DNA of 64,000 nucleotides, taken from positions 1,240,001 to 1,304,000 of the forward strand of contig NZ_CP129382.1 of the NCBI RefSeq assembly GCF_030435705.1, in the 5' to 3' direction. Position 1 is the first letter of the stretch; each line of letters opens with the position of its first letter. The translations under genes were made by a program, and so were the position numbers. The DNA is from Rhizobium sp. SSA_523 (GTDB lineage Bacteria; Pseudomonadota; Alphaproteobacteria; Rhizobiales; Rhizobiaceae). Positions 58,345 to 64,000 of this stretch are shown here, one piece after another. Below the pieces are notes generated by a model. The model saw only the letters and a list, made by a program, of their open reading frames with translations, ran no database searches and was not told where the DNA came from.

Positions 58345-59166
58345 ATGATACTGATTACCGGGGCCTCGGGCCAGCTCGCATCCCGCATGGCGAAGACGGC
58401 AAAGGCGGAAGGCCTGCCGGTTCAAACCGCCAGCCGCTCGCCGCAGGCCGATCGCGTCATGGATTTCGACCAGCCGGACACGCTCGACTTTTCCGGCATC
58501 GAGACACTTCTTCTGCTTTCCGCCGGCTATGCCGAGGACGATATCGTCATGCAACGCCACGCAGCCGTGCTGGCGGCGGCGAAAAGACACGGCGTGACCC
58601 ACATCGTCTATACCAGCCTCTCGGCCGCCAGCGATCACCTGGGATTTGCGCTGGCGCACCGCGTCACGGAGCGTCTCCTGATGGAGAGCGGAGTAGCCTG
58701 GACAATCCTCCGCAACGGCCTCTACGCAGAACTGATCGGTATGCTCGCCGCACCTCATGCGGGACGGATCACGGTGCCTTACGGCACGGCTCCCATCTCC
58801 GCCGTGGCGCGCGACGATCTCGCCGACGCGGCGGTCCAGGTGCTTCGCGAGCCTGGCAGGCATGCCGGCCGCATCTACGAATTGTCCGGCATCGCCCCCT
58901 TCACCATCCCGCAACTGGCCGAGAGGCTGGGGGTGGCCTATGAGCCCAGCAGCCTGACGGCCGAACGCCAGCGCCTGTCGGCCCTGCCGCTCCTGCCATT
59001 CCAGCCGCCAATGCTTCTTTCCATCGCCTCGGCAGCCATGGCCGGCTTTCTGCGGTCGGACGGCAGCGATCTCCTGGCGCTGATCCCCCAGGCCCGCGAT
59101 GCGCTGACGCTTGCCTGCAATGCGGCGCAAGAAGCGCAAGAGCCAGCCGCAACGCGCAAGCCATGA
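58345..59166 (+). CDS. NAD(P)-binding NmrA/QorB-like oxidoreductase
   Basis: This 273-residue protein has an N-terminal NAD(P)-binding motif ILITGASGQLASRMAK. It follows QorB-like quinone oxidoreductases (AKRHGVTHIVYTSL, RNGLYAELIG, APISAVARDDLADAA). The short-chain dehydrogenase Tyr-Lys pair is not evident, as usual in this subfamily. It likely reduces quinones or binds NADPH. The divergent HxlR gene probably controls it. Confidence 0.86.
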   Translation: MILITGASGQLASRMAKTAKAEGLPVQTASRSPQADRVMDFDQPDTLDFSGIETLLLLSAGYAEDDIVMQRHAAVLAAAKRHGVTHIVYTSLSAASDHLGFALAHRVTERLLMESGVAWTILRNGLYAELIGMLAAPHAGRITVPYGTAPISAVARDDLADAAVQVLREPGRHAGRIYELSGIAPFTIPQLAERLGVAYEPSSLTAERQRLSALPLLPFQPPMLLSIASAAMAGFLRSDGSDLLALIPQARDALTLACNAAQEAQEPAATRKP

Positions 59167-59176
59167 AACGCGCGAG

Positions 59177-60088
59177 CTAGCGGCCGGCGACGAAGCGCTC
59201 CAGCTTGCCGAGGGTTTCCTGTCCCAGAGCCGGGGCGCCAAAGCCGACGGCTTGCTGATATTCGTCCGTCGTGCTGAAGATCATCCCCAGCGTCACCCGG
59301 GTCGCGCCATCCTCCTCTGCAAAGGAAGCCCAGGCATCGGCATGCTTGGGACCATTCTCGCCCCATAAGAGCGTATAGGCCAGCCGCTCCTCGGGCAGGA
59401 CCTCGCCATAGCGGTGATGGTTCGGATAGACCGTCCCGTCCGGACCGATCATGTCGAAGACCCATTCGCCGCCGGCGCCAAGCGCAATCCGCCGCGTCAC
59501 GCAGGAGAAGCCTTCCGGCCCCCACCATTGCGGCAGCGTCTCGGCATTCATCCAGGCGCCCCAGACCACAGCGCGCGGCGCCTTTATCACCCGCTCCAGC
59601 ACCATGGTTCGGGCGGCGACATGGGAGAGATTGTCCAGCCCGGCATTGAAGCCCTGCCGGTAGCCCTCCTCCATGGCGGTTGCCAGCGAGGACAATTGCA
59701 CGGTCACCATAAGGCGGCTGCGCGTTTCGTTGCCGGACAGATCGGCGGTCACCAGTGCAGCCGATTGCGGCACACCGTTTGAAAACAGCATTTCGTAATT
59801 GACGCTGCGATGCTGCGGCTTGAGGTCGAGCCAGCCGATCTCGCAGCGAATATCCGGCTGCCCCTCGACCTTGCACAGCGAGACTTCGCGACCGCCGATC
59901 CGGCTGTCGGCCTCGAGAAACTCGACGGTGACCGAGGGCGAGGGAGCCGCCCAGACCTGACGGGCGGAAGGCGCCGTCCAGGCCTGCCACAGGACGGAAA
60001 GCGGCGCCTCCACCTGTCGCTCGAAACTCAGCCTTGCAAAGCGGTCGCCGGAGGCATGCCGGACCTGCCCGATGGATCTGTCTGTCAT
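59177..60088 (-). CDS. Tandem AHSA1/START-domain (SRPBCC) protein
   Basis: This 303-residue protein is read from ATG 60088. It has two successive SRPBCC-type units: the first with LSFERQVEAPLSVLWQAWTA, the second with ERVIKAPRAVVWGAWMNAET and PQWWGPEGFSC. Proteins of this type bind hydrophobic ligands; AHSA1-like singles are common next to ArsR regulators. It overlaps the ArsR gene by 4 bases. The two copies look like an internal duplication. Confidence 0.85.
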   Translation of the reverse strand: MTDRSIGQVRHASGDRFARLSFERQVEAPLSVLWQAWTAPSARQVWAAPSPSVTVEFLEADSRIGGREVSLCKVEGQPDIRCEIGWLDLKPQHRSVNYEMLFSNGVPQSAALVTADLSGNETRSRLMVTVQLSSLATAMEEGYRQGFNAGLDNLSHVAARTMVLERVIKAPRAVVWGAWMNAETLPQWWGPEGFSCVTRRIALGAGGEWVFDMIGPDGTVYPNHHRYGEVLPEERLAYTLLWGENGPKHADAWASFAEEDGATRVTLGMIFSTTDEYQQAVGFGAPALGQETLGKLERFVAGR

Positions 60089-60426
60089 TTTTCCTTGTCC
60101 TTCATCACGGTCATCACAAATGCATCCAGCCGATCCAGCCGCGCTTCCCACAGGGCCCGCTGCGCATCCAGCCAGCCACGCGCCGGCTCCAGAGCCTCGG
60201 GCACGATGGCGCAAGTCCGGATCCGGCCATCTTTGGCCGTGGCGATCAGCCCTGCCTCCTGCAGCACCGCCAGATGCCGCATGACGGTCGGCAGACGCAG
60301 ACCCGTCGGGCCGGCGAGATCGCTGACTGCTGCCGGCCCTTCGGCCAGACGCGTCAGAATCGACCGCCGCGTCGCATCGGAGAGGGCGTGAAAGAGGATG
60401 GACAGATCGGGATCATGCTTAGTCAT
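60085..60426 (-). CDS. ArsR-family transcriptional regulator
   Basis: This 113-residue protein has the winged helix of ArsR: LFHALSDATRRSILTRLAEG and LPTVMRHLAVLQEAGLIATA. The classic metal-binding CxC is absent, so it senses something other than arsenic; AHSA1 partners hint at a hydrophobic ligand. The start codon lies in a 16-bp palindrome, so it probably represses itself. Confidence 0.85.
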   Translation of the reverse strand: MTKHDPDLSILFHALSDATRRSILTRLAEGPAAVSDLAGPTGLRLPTVMRHLAVLQEAGLIATAKDGRIRTCAIVPEALEPARGWLDAQRALWEARLDRLDAFVMTVMKDKEK

Positions 60427-60434
60427 GTGACTAA
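60419..60434. promoter_or_regulatory. 16-bp palindrome over the ArsR start codon
   Basis: TTAGTCA, TG, then TGACTAA (60419-60434) form a perfect palindrome, with the ArsR start (minus strand) inside. No Shine-Dalgarno is seen upstream, so the mRNA may be leaderless. It is the probable autoregulatory site. Confidence 0.7.
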
Positions 60435-60608
60435 CTATGCCACAGCCGAATGGATGCGCAAGCGAAACTTAGCCAATCGGCTATCTATTGACAAAAGACC
60501 TGCCGGTACAGAGAGCGCCCAGAAGGCTCTTCCATCATTCGCTGTCTGGCTTGTCGAGGAGAGAGTGTCTAAAGAGGAGACAGGAATATTGCATCGGAAG
60601 GACCCGCC

Positions 60609-61304
60609 ATGACTGCGCCGCTCGAAACCGTTTTCGCCCCACCTGCACCGGTCTATCTGCCGGTTGCGGATACACAGGCGCTTTTCCCCGTTCGGCGCGT
60701 CTATTGCGTGGGCCGAAACTATGCCGATCACGCCATCGAGATGGGTCATGATCCCTCGCGCGAACCGCCCTTCTTCTTCCAGAAAAATCCGCAAAACCTG
60801 GTGTCCGATGGTCGCTTTCCGTATCCCCCGCTCTCCTCCAACGTTCATTTCGAGGTCGAGCTGGTCATGGCGCTGAAATCCGGCGGTAGCGATATCGCCC
60901 TTGCAGACGCGCTGGACTGCGTGTTCGGCTATGGCGTCGGTATCGACTTCACCAGGCGCGATCTGCAGGACCAGATCAAGAAAGCCGGCCGACCCTGGGA
61001 AGCCGCCAAGGCCTTCGAGGCTTCGGCACCCGTCTCGCATCTCGTCCCCGCCGAAGTACTGGGACATCCGCAGTCCGGGCCGATCTGGCTTGAGGTGAAT
61101 GGCGAGCGCAAGCAATCGGGCGACCTCGCCCAGATGATCTGGAAACTGCCGGAAATCATCGTGGAACTGTCGAAGCTCTTTACGCTGGCGCCGGGCGACG
61201 TCATCATGACCGGAACGCCGGCAGGCGTCGGCGCCGTCCGGAAGGGCGATCGCATCGTCTGCGCTGCCGAGGGGATCGCAACATTGGACGTCACTGTCGT
61301 CTGA
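60609..61304 (+). CDS. Fumarylacetoacetate-hydrolase-family protein
   Basis: This 231-residue protein has the FAH fold signatures: RRVYCVGRNYADHAIEMG, PFFFQKNPQNLV, VHFEVELVMALK (the Glu pair as metal ligands), GYGVGIDFTRRDLQDQ and DVIMTGTPAGVG. It hydrolyses fumarylpyruvate or oxaloacetate-like C-C bonds with a metal. The closest relatives are fumarylpyruvate hydrolases of gentisate breakdown; other gentisate genes are not seen in the window. It is followed by a gamma carbonic anhydrase 18 bases later. Confidence 0.86.
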   Translation: MTAPLETVFAPPAPVYLPVADTQALFPVRRVYCVGRNYADHAIEMGHDPSREPPFFFQKNPQNLVSDGRFPYPPLSSNVHFEVELVMALKSGGSDIALADALDCVFGYGVGIDFTRRDLQDQIKKAGRPWEAAKAFEASAPVSHLVPAEVLGHPQSGPIWLEVNGERKQSGDLAQMIWKLPEIIVELSKLFTLAPGDVIMTGTPAGVGAVRKGDRIVCAAEGIATLDVTVV

Positions 61305-61322
61305 CCGCCAAAGGAGAAGGCC

Positions 61323-61856
61323 ATGCCGCTTTACGCGCTGGGAGAGAGTTCCCCCAAAACGCCAGCCCCGGGCCGGTTCTGGATCGCTCCCGGCGCGCAT
61401 GTGATCGGCAAGGTTGAGATTGGCGAGGATGTCGGCATCTGGTTCGGCGTCACGATCCGCGGTGACAATGAGTGGATCACCATCGGGGCCATGACCAACA
61501 TTCAGGAAAACACCATGATCCACACGGATTGGGGTTTTCCCGGCAGGATCGGGCATCACTGCACCATCGGCCATGGCGCCATCATCCATGGATGCACGAT
61601 CGGCGACAATTCGCTGATCGGCATGGGCGCGACCATCCTGAACGGGGCGCGGATCGGCAAGAACTCCCTCGTCGGCGCCAATGCGCTGGTAACCGAGGGC
61701 AAGGAATTTCCGGATAATTCGCTGATCGTCGGTTCGCCCGCCAAGGCCATTCGCACGCTGGACGAGGAGGCGATCACGAAACTGACGCTTTCGGCGGACA
61801 ACTATGCGAGGAACTGGAAGCGCTTCGCCACAGATCTGCGGACCCTTTCCAACTGA
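61323..61856 (+). CDS. Gamma carbonic anhydrase-like protein
   Basis: This 177-residue protein has left-handed beta-helix hexapeptide repeats (APGAHVIGKVEIGEDVGIWF, GHHCTIGHGAIIHGCTIGDN) and three His in positions typical of gamma-type enzymes (MIHTD, GHHC, GAIIHGC). Family members include CaiE- and YrdA-like proteins and may bind CO2 or an acyl-CoA. It is coupled with the upstream hydrolase gene. Confidence 0.86.
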   Translation: MPLYALGESSPKTPAPGRFWIAPGAHVIGKVEIGEDVGIWFGVTIRGDNEWITIGAMTNIQENTMIHTDWGFPGRIGHHCTIGHGAIIHGCTIGDNSLIGMGATILNGARIGKNSLVGANALVTEGKEFPDNSLIVGSPAKAIRTLDEEAITKLTLSADNYARNWKRFATDLRTLSN

Positions 61857-61861
61857 GACCG

Positions 61862-61879
61862 GGCCGCGAAGTCGCGGCC
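61862..61879 (+). terminator. Possible weak terminator
   Basis: GGCCGC (61862-61867) and GCGGCC (61874-61879) form a stem with a 6-base loop. No T-run follows, so termination would be weak or factor-dependent. Confidence 0.35.
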
Positions 61880-62357
61880 TGCTTGATGCCCATCTCCCGC
61901 CTGTCGCCGCTCTTCACATTCTTTCCAAGAACAGAGACAGTAAGAATTCTCGCGCCACGCAATAATATGACAACATGTCATATTATTTATCAGGATCATC
62001 TGCCGGTACGGCAGGTTCATTCATTCGTTGACGTAGCGTGAACTAAATAAGTAAAAATTTACATTTGACGATTAGCGTTAGGGTCGAAGCCCAATCAGAA
62101 TTTTTCATTGTGAGGACCCATTTGACGGGAACGCAGGCTCTCATTCGGTAAAGCGGGTGCCGCAACGTTATGCCGACGCCGCGTGCAGACAGACGCTTGC
62201 GTGCGCAGACACCCGAAATTCGTACTGATTATCAGGACCCGAGCGCTGTTTTCCTCGCGCGGGCATCGTGATCGCGCCGGCGCGGACCGGTGCTCATCAT
62301 CATGGCCGGGCTATGCGTCATGCCTTTACCGCCGAATGCATCGGATGGATGAAATCA
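61880..62357. other. AT-rich regulatory region before GGDEF gene
   Basis: About 480 bases hold no supported gene. AT content is high. A 27-bp dyad lies at 61961-61987. A TTGACG hexamer near 62029 with a TAAAAA hexamer 18 bases later forms a candidate promoter, far from the start at 62358, leaving a long 5' leader. Confidence 0.5.
61961..61987. promoter_or_regulatory. 27-bp perfect inverted repeat
   Basis: AATAATATGACA, a 3-base spacer and TGTCATATTATT form a perfect dyad. It is AT-rich in an otherwise GC-rich region and is typical of MarR/TetR-class or other dimeric operators. It is located between the carbonic anhydrase gene and the GGDEF gene and could control either. Confidence 0.65.
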
Positions 62358-63563
62358 ATGAGTGATCGACCCTTGGATCAAGTCGAGAGCGCCGCCGTGC
62401 TGCAGCCCTTGCTGGACGAAGCCATTGGCTCCGGACGGCGGAAGGGGCGGTTCCGGCCGCCGCCGGAAGCTGCCTATCAGGCCTATGCCGCCGATCTGAA
62501 AATGCGTCATCGCGTGATGTCTGCCGTCATCTGCATCGCCATTTTCAACCTCGGCATTTTCATCGATCACGCCGCCCAGCCGCATCTGTTCTGGCAGTTC
62601 CTGTTCCTGCGCCTCGTCCTGGCCTCCCTGCCCTGCCTGGCTCTCGTCTGGTACAGCCGCGACCTGAACCCCTCCTGGCTGCGCGACTGGGTGTCGGGCG
62701 CGGGCCTTGTCTGGATCGGCCTCTCGATCAATATCATCGTCAGCCTACGTGATGCACCGCCGGCCCATCTTCTGTTCAGCCTCGGCCTGCTGATCATCGT
62801 CACCAACAGCGTCTTCCAGCTGCGCACGGCGGTTGCCGCCACCGTGTCCGGCCTCATCATCGTCATGGCTGCCGGCTTCCTCTGGTGGAAGGCGCCGGCC
62901 ATGACGCATCCGGATCTGCTTTCGCTCGCCTTCCTCTTTGCCGCGTCGCTGGTGACGCTGGTCGCAAATCACCGGCTGGAAGCAACGCTGCGGCATCTCT
63001 ACCTGCTGATGCTGCGCGAGCAGCTGCGCAGCAGCAGCGTGGAAAAGGTCAACCAGGAACTCAGCACCATGTCACTCACCGATGCGCTGACCGGTATTGC
63101 CAATCGGCGCCGCTTCGACCAGGACTTCGACAGCGCCGTGCGCCACGCGCAGGAGAGCGGCGCGGACCTCTCCTTGCTGCTGGTCGATGTCGATCATTTC
63201 AAGCGGTATAATGACAGCTGGGGGCATCCGGCCGGCGATGCCTGCCTGCGGCAGGTCGCCTCGATCATTGCCGACGAGATCCGCCACGCCGATGACCTGA
63301 CCGCCCGCATCGGCGGCGAGGAATTTGCCGTGGTGCTGCACAATACCGGCAAGGCCGCGGCCTGCGACGTCGCCTTGCGCATTCACCGCGCGCTGCAGGC
63401 CAAGTGGCCCGCAGCGCTGAGCTCCGTGACCGTCAGCATAGGGCTTGCGACCCTGAACGAGGGACATTCGGCACAGGAGGTGCTGATGGCGGCCGACCGC
63501 GCGCTCTATGATGCCAAGGAACAGGGCCGAAACCGGACGATCGCCGCCGCCCTGGCCGCATGA
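62358..63563 (+). CDS. Membrane diguanylate cyclase (GGDEF)
   Basis: About 401 residues from ATG 62358; upstream ATGs (62349, 62268) give longer forms. The N-terminal half has about six hydrophobic helices. The GGDEF domain has SLTDALTGIANRRRFDQDFD and IGGEEFAVVL (GGEEF intact). The usual inhibitory RxxD five residues before GGEEF reads HADD, so product feedback may be weak. It makes cyclic di-GMP; the EAL protein at 52092 degrades it, but the two are not adjacent. Confidence 0.87.
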   Translation: MSDRPLDQVESAAVLQPLLDEAIGSGRRKGRFRPPPEAAYQAYAADLKMRHRVMSAVICIAIFNLGIFIDHAAQPHLFWQFLFLRLVLASLPCLALVWYSRDLNPSWLRDWVSGAGLVWIGLSINIIVSLRDAPPAHLLFSLGLLIIVTNSVFQLRTAVAATVSGLIIVMAAGFLWWKAPAMTHPDLLSLAFLFAASLVTLVANHRLEATLRHLYLLMLREQLRSSSVEKVNQELSTMSLTDALTGIANRRRFDQDFDSAVRHAQESGADLSLLLVDVDHFKRYNDSWGHPAGDACLRQVASIIADEIRHADDLTARIGGEEFAVVLHNTGKAAACDVALRIHRALQAKWPAALSSVTVSIGLATLNEGHSAQEVLMAADRALYDAKEQGRNRTIAAALAA

Positions 63564-63600
63564 GCCGACCCGAACCAGAGCCTCACTCAGGCAACAGGCG

Positions 63601-63639
63601 GACATGCGCGAGCCGGTTCAACGCGCGGCTGCGCATGTC
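63601..63639. repeat. Inverted repeat that overlaps the palindromic repeats
   Basis: GACATGCGC (63601-63609) and GCGCATGTC (63631-63639) form a 9-bp stem that would compete with repeat copy 1 for pairing. It lies just after the GGDEF stop and may help to end its transcript. Confidence 0.6.
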
Positions 63640-63801
63640 GTGACTGCAAAACCGGCAACCACTCTTGCGCGACATGCTGGCGTCTTTCCTCTTCGCATGT
63701 CGTGACCGCAAAACCGGCAACCACTTTTGCGCGACATGCTGGCGTCTTTCCTCTTCGCATGTCGTGACCGCAAAACCGGCAACCACTTTTGCGCGACATG
63801 C
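63633..63801. repeat. Three palindromic repeats at a 62-bp period
   Basis: Copies at 63633-63677, 63695-63739 and 63757-63801 are 45 bp long; copy 1 differs by two bases from the others. Each has GCATGTCG/CGACATGC ends and an inner CGCAAAA/TTTTGCG stem. The 17-bp spacers are identical. They resemble the intergenic palindromic elements (REP/RPE type) of rhizobia and form a cluster at the end of the Zur-like gene. Confidence 0.85.
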
Positions 63802-63802
63802 T

Positions 63803-64000
63803 TTAAGGCGCGCAGGCGCTGCAAAGCCCTCTGAGTTCGATCGTCGTCTTCTCGGCCTTGAACCCCTTTTGCTGGGCCCAACCCCGCAGGCGGTCGTCGA
63901 TGGCATGATCATGGAACTCGTTGACCTGGCCGCATTTCTCGCAGATCGCGAAGGCGACGGTGCCGTGAGCCTGGCAGCAGGTCTCATGCGTGTGCGAACA
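63803..64000 (-). CDS. zur: Zur-like zinc-responsive regulator, 3' end
   Basis: The minus-strand frame from the window edge to TAA at 63803-63805 gives 65 C-terminal residues. They contain CEKCG and CSAC pairs and a HETCCQAHG stretch (CSHTHETCC), matching the Fur/Zur family C-terminal zinc sites, and the segment VNEFHDHAIDDRLRGWAQQK. The palindromic repeats begin within 2 bases of the stop. The N-terminus is outside the window. Confidence 0.85.
   Translation of the reverse strand, partial: CSHTHETCCQAHGTVAFAICEKCGQVNEFHDHAIDDRLRGWAQQKGFKAEKTTIELRGLCSACAP

Noticed and set aside
63633..63801. CRISPR array
   Set aside because: The three repeats are 45 bp palindromes with identical 17-bp spacers, whereas CRISPR spacers differ and repeats are shorter with no such ends.
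63583..63987. Minus-strand frames with repeated Cys-rich segments
   Set aside because: They are translations of the palindromic repeats and of the Zur-like gene in the wrong frame, not proteins.

Overview
The window looks like the chromosome of an alphaproteobacterium of the Rhizobiaceae type. It is GC-rich, carries BMP-type and NMT1-type ABC importers and a Zur-like regulator, and has the palindromic intergenic repeats typical of this group. A prophage (or phage-derived element) fills about 1-36.4 kb and continues off the left edge. From about 36.4 kb to the right edge the sequence is ordinary chromosome. The boundary is a truncated 5' end of dusA (36365-36478, minus strand) whose reading frame is lost right after the DusA signature APMIDWT. 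This marks a dusA-type phage attachment site. No integrase or structural gene lies inside the window, so they must be further left.

Prophage layout. (i) 1-14.9 kb runs rightward. It holds a DUF3150 / MoxR-type AAA+ / three small paralogues / HExxH-plus-vWA cassette, many small unknown genes, a phage DnaN sliding clamp, an XRE regulator, a DUF4942 DNA methyltransferase, and one reversed membrane-protein gene. (ii) 14.9-22.3 kb is a tightly overlapping leftward operon led by a Cro-like gene, followed by GcrA-like, Rmf-like, HNH, methyltransferase, RuvC-like, zinc-finger, CHC2/Toprim primase and DnaB genes. (iii) 22.3-23.5 kb is the immunity region. It has an S24 (CI/LexA-like) repressor and two promoters, each overlapped by paired TCGTAC boxes 9 bp apart. 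(iv) 23.5-34.2 kb is a rightward early operon for recombination: SMC-like ATPase, PD-(D/E)XK exonuclease, RecT, ExoX-like nuclease, RecD-like helicase and PrtN-like regulator. (v) 34.3-36.1 kb is a lone minus-strand gene for a pentapeptide-repeat / TIR / membrane-anchor protein, probably prophage-borne defence cargo beside the attachment site. A leader element (CCCGCMANCATG, then an AAGGAGA Shine-Dalgarno, then the start codon) recurs at least 12 times in front of unrelated prophage genes.

Chromosome layout. 36.8-44.1 kb is a BMP-family importer operon (binding protein, amidase, ATPase, two permeases, cytosine-deaminase-like amidohydrolase) with a TTTACC-4-GGTAAA operator at its promoter, probably for salvage of a nucleobase-like compound. 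44.4 kb is a 7Fe-type ferredoxin. 44.8-51.9 kb is a LysR regulator plus an NMT1-type importer, FAD oxidoreductase, class III CoA-transferase and enoyl-CoA hydratase set that looks like uptake and CoA-dependent breakdown of an unidentified acid. 52.1-56.3 kb is a CHASE2-PAS-(degenerate GGDEF)-EAL protein with an upstream FecR-domain protein carrying a long Gly/Asn tail. 56.4-63.6 kb carries a CPA1 antiporter, an HxlR/NmrA divergent pair, an ArsR/AHSA1 pair, a fumarylacetoacetate-hydrolase-family protein, a gamma carbonic anhydrase and a membrane GGDEF cyclase. The right edge has three 62-bp-spaced palindromic repeats and the 3' end of a Zur-like gene.

Assignments come from reading translations and motifs by eye. 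No database search was run.
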